This document shows, piece by piece, positions 18,045 to 26,420 of a DNA stretch of 64,000 bases. Numbering within the stretch: position 1 is the stretch's first letter; every line of letters begins with the position of its first letter. Source of the stretch: Streptomyces sp. NBC_00094 (GTDB taxonomy: Bacteria; Actinomycetota; Actinomycetes; Streptomycetales; Streptomycetaceae); the NCBI RefSeq assembly GCF_026343125.1, contig NZ_JAPEMB010000001.1, positions 1,612,001-1,676,000 on the forward strand, given 5' to 3'. The notes beneath the pieces were generated by a model, which was not told the DNA's origin, did no database searches, and saw only the letters and a program-made list of their open reading frames with translations. The translations under genes and the position numbers were made by a program.

Positions 18045-18746
18045 CTACGAGAGCGTGGGCGCCAGGTACGCGTACAGGAGTTGGCGGGTCTCGTCGACGA
18101 GCGCCGGATCGCCCGCGGGGTCCGTGCGGAAGGCGAGCCGGACGAGGGCGTCGGCGGTCTCGACACCGACGAGGACCTTCCGGCGCAGGGCCTCGTCGAC
18201 GGGGCGGCCGAGGTGGGTGGCGAGCAGGGCGCAGAGGCGCTCGGCGACGAGGTGGTTGGGGTGCTCGGCCGCGCCCTCCTCCTCCACGCCCGCGCCGGTC
18301 TCGTCGCCGGCCGGGGCGGGGGCGCCCTCCGTCCCCGTCTCGCCGGGCGCGGCGCCCGGCACGCCGAAGTCGACGAGCGCGAAGCCCGGGACGGTCCGCT
18401 TCATCGCGATGAACTCGTCGAGGACCCCGTCGATGGCTCCGTACGCGTCGAGGAGCGGCGTCGCCGCGAAGCGGGTGGCGATCCGCTCGGCGTACTCGTC
18501 GAGGTTGCGGTGGGCGAGGGCGGCGACCATCGCCCGCTTGTTGCCGAAGAAGCGGTAGACGGAACCGATGGGGACTCCCGCGCGGGCGGCGACGGCGCGG
18601 GTGCTCAGCTGCTCGTAGCCGGTCTCGTCGAGCAGCGCGGCGCAGGCGTCGAGGATCCGGGCGAGCCGCTCGGCGCTGCGCTGCTGGACGGGGGTGCGGC
18701 GGAGCGCCGGTGGGGTCTTCGGGCTGGTCTGGGGCACGGGGACCAT
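18045..18746 (-). CDS. TetR/AcrR family transcriptional regulator
   Basis: A 233-residue repressor. The N-terminal HTH spans about residues 22-75 (ARILDACAALLDETGYEQLSTRAVAARAGV, then the recognition helix IGSVYRFFGNK), followed by a helical ligand-binding domain. An Ala/Gly/Glu-rich insert (about 130-165, GAAPGETGTEGAPAPAG) is unusual. GATCGGAG lies 7 bases before the ATG. It is 19 bp behind the 10-TM protein gene on the same strand, and 105 bp before the oxidoreductase gene whose promoter holds TACCGACCGGTA, the likely target. Confidence 0.88.
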   Translation of the reverse strand: MVPVPQTSPKTPPALRRTPVQQRSAERLARILDACAALLDETGYEQLSTRAVAARAGVPIGSVYRFFGNKRAMVAALAHRNLDEYAERIATRFAATPLLDAYGAIDGVLDEFIAMKRTVPGFALVDFGVPGAAPGETGTEGAPAPAGDETGAGVEEEGAAEHPNHLVAERLCALLATHLGRPVDEALRRKVLVGVETADALVRLAFRTDPAGDPALVDETRQLLYAYLAPTLS

Positions 18747-18765
18747 GATGCCGCTCCGATCGGGG

Positions 18766-20079
18766 TCAGGCGATGAGCAGGCCGATGCCTCCGAGGGTGT
18801 ACGCGATCATCAGCACGAACAGCGGCAGTTGGCCCGCGACGGCCCGGGCGGGCGGGAAGAGGCGGACGGACCGGTCGTGGGCGGCGACGACACCGAGGAC
18901 GTGACCGGTGACGATCGCGGCGACCTGGAGGGTCGCGAGGCCGCCGGGGCCCAGTGGTGGAGCGGGTGCGAGGGCGTTGTCAGACCCCGCTGCCATGATG
19001 ACGGTACGTGGTCCTTCGGTGACGAGAAGTGAGAAGTAGTGGGCCACGAGGTAGCCGAGGGCGATGGGCAGGAGCGAGTGGGCGAAGGAGGTGAGGGGGG
19101 TGGTGAGGGTCCGGTCCATGAGTCGGAGCGCGCCCGAGCAGAGCCCGTAGCAGGCGGCGGCGAGGGCGACGGTGGCGAGGAGGCCGAGCGTGGCGGTGAC
19201 GGTGGGGCCGAGGGAGGAGGTCTGGAGGGTGGTGATCCAGCGGGGGTTGTCGGAGAGGCCGTCGTAGGCGGTGGAGCCGAGGAGGACGCAGACGGTGGCG
19301 ACGAGGCCGGGGACCTGCGGGGTGGAGTCGAGGCCGTGGAAGGGGGAGCGCAGGACCAGGCGGCCGTCGGTGCGGCGGCCGAGCGGTGAGAGCCGGGCGA
19401 GGAGGGAGGAGTAGACCTCGAAGGGGTCCGCGTGGGCGAACCAGCGGTCGCCGTGGCGGGCGGCGCCGAGGAGCTGGACGCCGGCGTGGACGGCGAGGGC
19501 GATGAGGAGCGTGGTGGTGGACGCGTTGTCGGGGGCGACGAGTTCGAGCCAGGTGAAGAGGAGGAGGCCGGCGGCGGCCGGGCGGATGCCGACCGCGGCG
19601 GGGAGGGGGCGCGGACTCCGTGGAGGGCGGAGGGCGTGGAGGGTGCGCAGGGGGTTGAGGAGGCGCCAGACGGGGCCGAGGAGGAGGGAGGCGGGGACGA
19701 GTCCGACCCAGAGGAGGACGTAGAGGGCGCCCGGTGCGGGGTTGCGGTCCGGGTCGTCGGGGCCGAGGAGGAGGTGGAGCAGGAAGACCAGGGCGACGGC
19801 CGCGCCGAGGAGCCGGAGGGCGGTGCGGGTGGCCGGCGCGTCGGCCACCCGCTGGACGGCGGCCGGGAGGGGCCGCCCGGCCTCCTCGCCGCGGAAGCGG
19901 GAGGAGGACCAGAGCAGGCCGAGGGCGAGGAAGGAGACGAGGAGTGCGGTGAAGGCGCCGGCGTAGGCGTAGAAGGGCGAGAGGGGGAGGTCGTGCCGGG
20001 AGCCCACGCCGTGGGCGAGCTGCAGCCCCGGCGCGGGGGCGAGAGGGAGGCCGGACAGGGAGGCCGGGACGCCGGTCAC
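18766..20079 (-). CDS. 10-TM integral membrane protein
   Basis: A 437-residue protein with about ten hydrophobic helices, starting LAHGVGSRHDLPLSPFYAYAGAFTALLVSF. Histidines recur near helix ends (LAHGVGSRHD, SFAHSLLPIALGYLVAHYF, TGHVLGVVAAHD), which could bind metal or haem. I recall similar actinobacterial proteins carrying the name fenitrothion hydrolase, but that name would be weak evidence here. Its ATG overlaps the stop of the cupredoxin-like lipoprotein gene by 4 bp. It is the third gene of the 23056-18766 operon; a role with the lipoprotein in metal or redox handling is plausible but unproven. Confidence 0.75.
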   Translation of the reverse strand: MTGVPASLSGLPLAPAPGLQLAHGVGSRHDLPLSPFYAYAGAFTALLVSFLALGLLWSSSRFRGEEAGRPLPAAVQRVADAPATRTALRLLGAAVALVFLLHLLLGPDDPDRNPAPGALYVLLWVGLVPASLLLGPVWRLLNPLRTLHALRPPRSPRPLPAAVGIRPAAAGLLLFTWLELVAPDNASTTTLLIALAVHAGVQLLGAARHGDRWFAHADPFEVYSSLLARLSPLGRRTDGRLVLRSPFHGLDSTPQVPGLVATVCVLLGSTAYDGLSDNPRWITTLQTSSLGPTVTATLGLLATVALAAACYGLCSGALRLMDRTLTTPLTSFAHSLLPIALGYLVAHYFSLLVTEGPRTVIMAAGSDNALAPAPPLGPGGLATLQVAAIVTGHVLGVVAAHDRSVRLFPPARAVAGQLPLFVLMIAYTLGGIGLLIA

Positions 20080-20957
20080 CGGACGACGAGTTGGGTCAGC
20101 AGGAGTCCGGAGTCGTGGGTCTCGACCTCGAAGAGGCCGGTGCGGTCGGCGGTGAGGGTGAGGGTGGCGGGGACGCCGGGAGAGAGGGGGAGTTCACGGT
20201 CGTAGCCGTGCACGTGGAGGGTGTCGGCGCGGTCACCGGTGACACGGAGGGTGAGGCGCTCGCCCTTCTTCAACTCGATGCGGGAGGGGGGTGGCTGGAC
20301 GGTCTTTCCGGTGATGGTGAGGGTGACGGTCCGGCCGGTGTCGGACGGCCGGGGGCTCGGCGGCGCCGAGGCGGGGGAAGAAGCGGGGGCGGAAGCGGAG
20401 GCGGGGGCGGAGGCCGGGGTGCCGGACGGTCGGGGGCTCGGCGGCGCCGAGGTGGCGGCGGCGCCGTCCAGGCGGACGGTGGCCTGTACGGGGGCGCCGG
20501 CGACGGCCCAGACGGTGTGGTCGTCCGCGTGGAGGCGGACGGTCAGCGTACGGACACCGGGCGGTACGTAGCCCCAGGAGCCGTACAGGCGGGCCGTCTC
20601 CCGGCCGTCGGCCAGGAGACGGGCGTGGCCACGCCCGGGGAGGGCGGCGCCGCCGGTGCTGTCCGGCGTGAAGCGGAACCTCTCCACCGTGAGGTGGACG
20701 TTCCAGCCGCCCTCGCTGTCGGGCCTGGTCTCGACCCGGACGGTGGGCGCGGTCGCCGCGGGGACCTCCCGCAGGCGGTGGCCGGCCTCGTCGCGGGCCG
20801 TGAGCAGGGTGCCGCTGGTCCCGGTGGCCTGCTCGTGGCTGGTGCCGGGGTTGTGGTGGGTGGTGGGCCGGTCGGCGCAGCCCGCGAGGGACAGTGCGGC
20901 GGCCAGGACGAGCGTCAGGGAGAGGAGGGGTGCCGCCGCCCCGCGCGGAGGCGTCAC
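20076..20957 (-). CDS. lipoprotein with C-terminal cupredoxin-like domain
   Basis: A 293-residue exported lipoprotein with signal and lipobox LSLAGC near residue 26. The N-terminal beta domain (about 60-165, VETRPDSEGGWNVHLTVERFRF) is joined by a long Ala/Pro/Ser linker (PSPRPSGTPAS repeated twice) to a C-terminal cupredoxin-like fold (TVTLTITGKTVQPPPSRIELKKGE...LHVHGYDRELPL). The HVHGYD segment offers histidines, but a full type-1 copper site is not obvious. It overlaps both neighbours by 4 bp (ATGA), so all three are cotranslated. Probably a surface redox or metal-binding component. Confidence 0.8.
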   Translation of the reverse strand: MTPPRGAAAPLLSLTLVLAAALSLAGCADRPTTHHNPGTSHEQATGTSGTLLTARDEAGHRLREVPAATAPTVRVETRPDSEGGWNVHLTVERFRFTPDSTGGAALPGRGHARLLADGRETARLYGSWGYVPPGVRTLTVRLHADDHTVWAVAGAPVQATVRLDGAAATSAPPSPRPSGTPASAPASASAPASSPASAPPSPRPSDTGRTVTLTITGKTVQPPPSRIELKKGERLTLRVTGDRADTLHVHGYDRELPLSPGVPATLTLTADRTGLFEVETHDSGLLLTQLVVR

Positions 20958-23056
20958 GCCGTCCCCTCCTCACGCGGTCGCGCGTCGGCGGAAGCGGAGA
21001 CGGGCTCGGGCCCGGGCTCGGCGTCGCCGCCGGACTCCTCGTCCGCCGCCCGGGACGTACGGGTGCCTGCCGCGATCACGGCCCAGAGCACCCAGACGAC
21101 GCCGAGCAGCAGGCGGAACCAGGCAGGGCTCAGCGGGATGCCCGGGACCATCAGGACGGCCTTGTCGAAGGCGTCGAGCAGGGTGAGGGCGCCGAGGACG
21201 ACCGTGGTCCAGGCGAAGACGGGACGGGTGGGCCGGAGGGCCAGGCCGATGAGGGTCCACCACACCCCGGTGAGCAGCAGCCCGAGCGCCGGGACGACGG
21301 TCGGGGTGAGCGCGAGGGTCGAGCCGGCCACGTCCAGGACCAGGCCCGCGAGACCGATGAGGGTGGCCACGCCCGCGAGACGGTTGCCACGCAGGCGGCG
21401 CCACCACAGGGCGAAGCCGGTCAGGGCGAGGACGAGGGCGCTGCCGAGGGCGAGTTGGGTCTCGACGCGCTGGAGGCCACGGGCGCCGTACCAGTCGCAG
21501 CCTGCCGGGAGGCGGCGGTCCGAGACGCTGTAGTCGGCGCAGACGAGGAGCTGGGCGAGCTTGACCGGCTCGCCGACGAGGCGGTCGGTGTTCCCGGAGA
21601 CGTCGCCGCGGCGTTCCCCGCAGCCGGGCAGGGCGCCGGGACTGGCGGCGCCGGCGTCGGCCTGCCAGCAGTTGCCGCTGCCCTGGCCGTCCCACCAGAC
21701 GTCGGTGCGGTTGGGGCGGGAGTTGCCGGCCTTGTCGACGCCGAGGTGGTTGGCGGCGTAGCGGTTGTGGTGGGAGGTGTCGAACTGCTTGCCCCAGGCG
21801 GACTCGCCGCGGATGAAGGCGGGGACGGCGTTCAGGTAGAAGGCGGTGCGCTGGTGTCCGTACACCCAGTTGTTCTCGTAGAGGTTCCAGTTGCCGCCGG
21901 CGGTGATGATGCCGGTGCCGGGGGGCATGGAGATCTGGGGGCAGACGACGCCCCGCTCGTAGCCGCGGTCGACGGGCGGCTTGGCGCAGGTGCCGTCGGC
22001 GACGTACGGGTAGTAGTTCTCGTTGTTGTCGTGGATCAGGTTGCGCTCGAAGCGGGCGTGGTTCTGGGGCAGTCCGGGGTGGCCGGGGAAGGCGGAGTCC
22101 ATGGAGGCGCCGCCCATGTTGTGGTCGAACTCGTTGTCGTGCACGTAGACCGAGTCCCCGGCGGTGCCGGAGTAGCCGACCATGTTGTGGTGGCTGCGGC
22201 AGCCGGTGATCTCGATGGAGTAGCGGGGCACGTCGTAGCCGCGGCCGTCGTTGATGTTCGAGGCCGAGCCGGGGTAGATGCCGGAGTCGCCGTTGCCGTA
22301 CGACTCGCAGTTCTTGTAGAGGCCGTGGTCCGAGGCGAACGTGAGGAAGCCGTACTCGTCGTTCCAGCGGGTGAGGACGTCGTCGATGACGAAGCCGTCG
22401 GCGGCGAGCACGTACAGCGAGTTGAAGGTCGTGCGCTGGGCGGTGAAGTTACGGAAGTAGACGCCGTCGGACCCGTCGGCCCGGACGCCGTTCAGCTTCT
22501 GGTACTTGGCGTCGATGACGACGTCCATGCGGGTGGCGCCGGTGCCCTCGATCTGGAGGTTCTTCTTGCCGAAGATCGCGACCAGGTTCTGGTTGTGCGG
22601 GCACTGCCGTTGCTGCTCGTAGCTGAGGATCTGGTAGCCGAACGAGGAGGTCGGCGCCTTGAGCGAGGCGCACGCGCCGGTGGGCGCGGGCAGCGAGGGC
22701 TCCTCCTCGTAGAGCCCGGGGAGGATCGCGATCGTCATGCCCGGCCGGTCGACGGCGTCGACGGCCTGCTGGAGGTGGCGGTATCCCTCGCGGGCGCAGC
22801 GGTCGAGGAGGGCGAGGTTGCGGGCCTTGAGGGGGGCCGGGAAGGCGGATATCCGGCGCGTGAAGTCCGCCCGGTCGGTCTTGCAGACGAGGAGGTCGGG
22901 TTCTCCGGTGCGGAGCGTCGGCACGCTGCCGGAGCCGTCGGGGAAGGTGACGGGCCGCTCCTCGTGGGCCTGGGCCCCGGGCGCGGTGAGCAGGGTCGCG
23001 GCGAGGGCCGCGAGCACGGCGGAAAGGGCGAGGACGAATCTTCGGGTCCAGGACAT
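20954..23056 (-). CDS. secreted parallel beta-helix protein with C-terminal TM helices
   Basis: A 700-residue protein starting MSWTRRFVLALSAVL, with a signal peptide ending GAQA-HEE. A large right-handed beta-helix region (about 90-480) has repeated NxxYxNxxxGNGDSG-type turns such as GLYKNCESYGNGDSG and HHNMVGYSGTAGDSVYVHDN. About four hydrophobic helices (about 540-680) and an acidic tail follow. Beta-helix proteins often bind or cleave polysaccharide; no catalytic set can be named. It is first of a three-gene operon with 4-bp overlaps. The ATG at 23056 lacks a clear Shine-Dalgarno and could be leaderless. hmgA is divergent. Confidence 0.85.
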   Translation of the reverse strand: MSWTRRFVLALSAVLAALAATLLTAPGAQAHEERPVTFPDGSGSVPTLRTGEPDLLVCKTDRADFTRRISAFPAPLKARNLALLDRCAREGYRHLQQAVDAVDRPGMTIAILPGLYEEEPSLPAPTGACASLKAPTSSFGYQILSYEQQRQCPHNQNLVAIFGKKNLQIEGTGATRMDVVIDAKYQKLNGVRADGSDGVYFRNFTAQRTTFNSLYVLAADGFVIDDVLTRWNDEYGFLTFASDHGLYKNCESYGNGDSGIYPGSASNINDGRGYDVPRYSIEITGCRSHHNMVGYSGTAGDSVYVHDNEFDHNMGGASMDSAFPGHPGLPQNHARFERNLIHDNNENYYPYVADGTCAKPPVDRGYERGVVCPQISMPPGTGIITAGGNWNLYENNWVYGHQRTAFYLNAVPAFIRGESAWGKQFDTSHHNRYAANHLGVDKAGNSRPNRTDVWWDGQGSGNCWQADAGAASPGALPGCGERRGDVSGNTDRLVGEPVKLAQLLVCADYSVSDRRLPAGCDWYGARGLQRVETQLALGSALVLALTGFALWWRRLRGNRLAGVATLIGLAGLVLDVAGSTLALTPTVVPALGLLLTGVWWTLIGLALRPTRPVFAWTTVVLGALTLLDAFDKAVLMVPGIPLSPAWFRLLLGVVWVLWAVIAAGTRTSRAADEESGGDAEPGPEPVSASADARPREEGTA

Positions 23057-23137
23057 GCGCGTGAGAGTAGAGCATTGTTCACCTTTTCTGACCCCCTCGC
23101 GCGGTATCAATCCGGAACACCTCCCACCCCCACCCCG

Positions 23138-23181
23138 TTGACGGAAGGGTCGCGGAATCCTACGGTCGTCCATAGGATTCC
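23138..23181 (+). promoter_or_regulatory. hmgA promoter with 9-bp inverted-repeat operator
   Basis: -35 TTGACG (23138-23143), 17 bp, -10 TACGGT (23161-23166). A perfect inverted repeat GGAATCCTA (23154-23162) / TAGGATTCC (23173-23181) with a 10-bp spacer overlaps the -10 and the expected start point. That geometry suggests a dimeric repressor; the GntR gene behind hmgA is a candidate. Confidence 0.6.
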
Positions 23182-23208
23182 CTTGTGGGCTCAGGACAGG
23201 AGCGGTCG

Positions 23209-24522
23209 ATGACCACGGAGCAGGCCAGGAAGACGGCCGAGGCGCTCACCTACAGCACCGGTTTCGGCAACGAGCACAGCTCGGAGGCGGTCCCCGGGGC
23301 GCTGCCGGACGGCCGCAACTCGCCGCAGCGCGCACCCCTCGGCCTCTACGCCGAGCAGCTGAGCGGCAGCGCCTTCACCGAGCCGCGGGCGCACAACCGG
23401 CGCTCCTGGCTCTACCGGATCCGCCCCTCGGCCGCGCATCCGCCGTTCACCCGGACCGACGACGGCGCGCTGCGCGGGGCCCCGTTCACCGAGACCGTGC
23501 CCGACCCCAACCGGCTCCGCTGGAACCCGCTGCCCGAGCCGGCCCCCGGCACGGACTGGCTCGCGGGTCTGTGGACCCTCGGCGGCAACGGCGACGCGAC
23601 CCAGCGCACCGGCATGGCCGTGCACCTCTACCACGCCAACGCCTCCATGGAGCGGGTCTTCGGCGACGCCGACGGCGAGCTCCTGATCGTCCCCGAGCGC
23701 GGCGGCCTCCTCCTCCGTACGGAGCTGGGCCTGCTCGCCGCGCATCCCGGCGAGGTCGCGCTGATCCCCCGCGGTGTCCGCTTCCGCGTCGAGCTCCTCG
23801 ACGAGACGGCCCGCGGCTACGTCTGCGAGAACTACGGGGCGCCCTTCCAGCTCCCCGACCTCGGGCCGATCGGTGCCAACGGCCTCGCCAACGCCCGCGA
23901 CTTCCGGGCGCCCGTCGCCGCGTACGAGGACGTCGAGGGCCCCGTCGAGGTGGTCAACAAGTACTGCGGCCACCTCTGGTCGGCGACCTACGGCCACTCC
24001 CCGCTGGACGTCGTCGCCTGGCACGGCAACCACACCCCGTACGTCTACGACCTCCGCCGCTTCAACGTCATCGGGACGATCTCCTACGACCACCCCGACC
24101 CGTCGATCTTCACGGTCCTCACGGCGCCGTCCGACACCCCGGGGCTCGCGGGCGTCGACTTCGTGGTCTTCGCCCCTCGCTGGCTCGTCGGCGAGGACAC
24201 CTTCCGGCCGCCGTACTTCCACCGCAACGTGATGAGCGAGTACATGGGCCTCATCGAGGGCGCGTACGACGCCAAGGCCGAAGGCTTCGTGCCCGGCGGC
24301 GGCTCGCTGCACAACATGATGTCGGCGCACGGCCCCGACCGGGAGACCTTCGACAAGGCCAGCGCGGCGGAGCTGCGGCCGCAGAAGATCGACGACGGCC
24401 TTGCCTTCATGTTCGAGACCCGCTGGCCGGTGACCGCGACCCCGCAGGCCGCGAACGCCGACCATCTGCAGAAGGGGTACGACGACGTATGGCAGGGTCT
24501 GGAGCGCCACTTCCGGCCGTAG
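23209..24522 (+). CDS. hmgA: homogentisate 1,2-dioxygenase
   Basis: A 437-residue Fe(II) dioxygenase that opens the ring of homogentisate to maleylacetoacetate in tyrosine/phenylalanine catabolism. It opens with the family block [21 protein letters not shown]. Iron ligands fit His338 and Glu344 ([13 protein letters not shown]) and His374 (MSAHGPD), each offset +3 from the human enzyme numbering. The ATG at 23209 has AGGAG about 7 bases upstream. No fumarylacetoacetase or other pathway gene is adjacent. A GntR regulator follows after 40 bp, and a promoter with a palindrome lies upstream. Confidence 0.97.
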   Translation: MTTEQARKTAEALTYSTGFGNEHSSEAVPGALPDGRNSPQRAPLGLYAEQLSGSAFTEPRAHNRRSWLYRIRPSAAHPPFTRTDDGALRGAPFTETVPDPNRLRWNPLPEPAPGTDWLAGLWTLGGNGDATQRTGMAVHLYHANASMERVFGDADGELLIVPERGGLLLRTELGLLAAHPGEVALIPRGVRFRVELLDETARGYVCENYGAPFQLPDLGPIGANGLANARDFRAPVAAYEDVEGPVEVVNKYCGHLWSATYGHSPLDVVAWHGNHTPYVYDLRRFNVIGTISYDHPDPSIFTVLTAPSDTPGLAGVDFVVFAPRWLVGEDTFRPPYFHRNVMSEYMGLIEGAYDAKAEGFVPGGGSLHNMMSAHGPDRETFDKASAAELRPQKIDDGLAFMFETRWPVTATPQAANADHLQKGYDDVWQGLERHFRP

Positions 24523-24562
24523 TGTCTCGGCCGTAAGCCCGTAGCCTTCGTACGGAGATCCC

Positions 24563-25312
24563 GTGACCGCCTTCGCTCCCGACTCGCTGGTCCTGAACCG
24601 CAAGCTGCCGCTCTGGTATCAGGTCTCGCAGTCCCTGCGCGCCTCGATACTGGGCCGCACGCCCGACGCCTCGCTGCGGCTGCCCACCGAGGAGCAGCTC
24701 GCCGCCCACTACGGCGTGAGCGTGCTGACCATGCGCCAGGCCCTCAAGGAACTGGAGGAGGAGGGGCTGATCAGCCGGCACCGGCGGCGCGGCACCTTCA
24801 TCGAGCCGGGTGCCCGCCGCTCCACCCCGCGCCGGCTGCTCGGCTCGATCGACGCGATCGTGGCCCAGCAGTCGGGCGAGCGGACGACGGTCCTCGGGCA
24901 CGGCGCCGGACCGGTGCCGGGCGAGCTCACGGAGTACTTCCCGGACGTGACGGAGATCGTGGCGTACCGGCGACTGCGCCGCGACGGGGAGAGCGGCGAG
25001 CCGACGAACTGGGTGGAGAACGCGGTGCGGCCGGAGCTCGCCGCCTCGATCGACCCGGCCGACCTGGAGCGCTGGCCGATGACGAAGGTGCTGCGGGACG
25101 TGGTCGGGGTGCGGATCAGCCGCATCACGGACACGGTCGAGGCCCGCCTCGCCGACCCGGAGACGGCGGGCCTGCTCCAGGTCCCGCTGCTCTCGCCGAT
25201 CCTCCACTACACCGGTGTGACGTACGACGAGGACGGCCGGGTCGTGGACGTGGCCCGCATCCGCTACCGCGGCGACCGCTTCTCCTTCACCGTCACGGTG
25301 GAGGCGCACTGA
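24563..25312 (+). CDS. GntR family regulator (HutC/UTRA type)
   Basis: A 249-residue regulator starting at GTG with ACGGAG nearby. The N-terminal winged HTH is at about residues 12-80 (LWYQVSQSLRASIL...LPTEEQLAAHYGVSVLTMRQALKELEEEGLI). The C-terminal UTRA effector domain covers about 95-245, ending RIRYRGDRFSFTVTVEAH. HutC-type members bind small metabolites. It sits 40 bp behind hmgA on the same strand, so hmgA regulation by homogentisate or a related compound is a reasonable guess. Confidence 0.9.
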   Translation: MTAFAPDSLVLNRKLPLWYQVSQSLRASILGRTPDASLRLPTEEQLAAHYGVSVLTMRQALKELEEEGLISRHRRRGTFIEPGARRSTPRRLLGSIDAIVAQQSGERTTVLGHGAGPVPGELTEYFPDVTEIVAYRRLRRDGESGEPTNWVENAVRPELAASIDPADLERWPMTKVLRDVVGVRISRITDTVEARLADPETAGLLQVPLLSPILHYTGVTYDEDGRVVDVARIRYRGDRFSFTVTVEAH

Positions 25313-25326
25313 GAGGGATCGTCAGC

Positions 25327-25620
25327 ATGCGGGGCGTGACGACAGCGCCCGGTGCGGACGACGGCCCGCCCCTCCTCGACGACCTCATGCCGTGGTCCGT
25401 CGCGCCGCCGCCCTTCGGGCGGTCCTGGATCGTCGCCCCGGACGCACGGACGCTGCGCGCCCGCTGGGACCGGCTGACCGCCGCCGAGGGGGCCGAGCGC
25501 GAGGCGCTCTTCCGGCCGAGCCGGGCGCGGACCCCGTCGAGCGCGGTGGCGGCGCTGCCGGGGCAGCGCACCGGGACCGTGTGCTTCGCCCGCGAGTCGG
25601 GCCCGTGTCCGGCACCAGCG
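25327..25620 (+). pseudogene. truncated type ISP restriction/modification-like gene, 5' part only
   Basis: The first about 95 codons read GPPLLDDLMPWSVAPPPFGRSW...RARTPSSAVAALPGQRTGT...ARESGPCP. I recognise this as the N-terminal block of large Streptomyces proteins called type ISP restriction/modification enzymes. The similarity stops near 25615, where the oppositely oriented TetR gene ends; the frame only runs on to 25743 antisense to it. The rest of the gene is absent. Probably a remnant left by a deletion or rearrangement. Identification rests on memory of the family, not a search. Confidence 0.5.
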
Positions 25621-25625
25621 GCGCC

Positions 25626-26357
25626 TCAGGCAGGCGTGGGCACGAAGGAGTCCAGCACCCGCCGCAGGGTCCGTTCGAAGACCTCTTCGGGGTCGAGGGG
25701 TTCGGCCCCGGACCCGGCGAGGACGGCGGCCAGCCGGGGGTAGCCGCCACCCGCGATCTGCCGCATCAGATAGGCGGTGCGGACGGCCTGTTCCTGCTCG
25801 CCGGACCAGGGCAGGGCGCGGGCGCGTTCGGCGAGGGCGATCTCGTTGGCGACGATGGTCATCACGGTGCCGTTGACGCTCGCGATCAGCTCCATCTTGG
25901 TGCCGCCGGGCAGGTCGAGGCCGTCGAGGCAGCCGAGGCAGTGCTCAAGGAACCGCAGGGCGTTCGGCCCGTAGGCGTATCCGGTGGTCATCAGCCGGAT
26001 CACCCAGGGGTGACGGCGCAGGATCCCGCGCGCCTGCCGGCCCATGTCGAACATGTCCGCGCGCCAGTCGCCGCCGGACGTGCCGAGCGGGTCGGAGAGC
26101 ACGTACTCCCCGCTGACGGCGTCGACCATCAGCTCGTACAGGTCCTCCTTGCGCGGGACGTAGTTGTAGAGCGACATCGTGCCGCAGCCGATGTCGCCCG
26201 CGACGCGCCGCATCGAGACCGCGTCGATGCCGTCGGCGTCGGCGATGCGGACGGCCGCGGCCACGATGTCACCCCTGCTGTACGCCGGTCTCGGGCCGCG
26301 CCCCGCGCGCTCGGGCCGGGCCCAGATCACTTCCGGTTCGGCCGCTCGGCCCGCCAT
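25626..26357 (-). CDS. TetR family regulator of the divergent ABC exporter
   Basis: A 243-residue repressor. The HTH (YSRGDIVAAAVRIADADGIDAVSMRRVAGDI, recognition CGTMSLYNYVPRKEDLYELM) begins near residue 26, and a TetR_C-type helical ligand domain follows, of the kind found beside drug exporters. It is transcribed divergently from the DrrA-like ATPase gene, with 63 bp between the starts. Two near-identical palindromes (26386-26402 and 26429-26445) lie there, so it probably represses the exporter and perhaps itself, with drug binding relieving repression. Confidence 0.9.
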   Translation of the reverse strand: MAGRAAEPEVIWARPERAGRGPRPAYSRGDIVAAAVRIADADGIDAVSMRRVAGDIGCGTMSLYNYVPRKEDLYELMVDAVSGEYVLSDPLGTSGGDWRADMFDMGRQARGILRRHPWVIRLMTTGYAYGPNALRFLEHCLGCLDGLDLPGGTKMELIASVNGTVMTIVANEIALAERARALPWSGEQEQAVRTAYLMRQIAGGGYPRLAAVLAGSGAEPLDPEEVFERTLRRVLDSFVPTPA

Positions 26358-26385
26358 GGATCATCACCTCGACCCCCATCCTAGT

Positions 26386-26402
26386 TACGTACACCGTACG
26401 TA
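26386..26402. promoter_or_regulatory. operator 1, TACGTAC-N3-GTACGTA
   Basis: Perfect 7-bp inverted repeat around ACC in the divergent TetR/ABC promoter region. Centre-to-centre distance to operator 2 is 43 bp, about four helical turns. Confidence 0.75.
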
Positions 26403-26420
26403 GTGCGGTACCGTCAGGCC

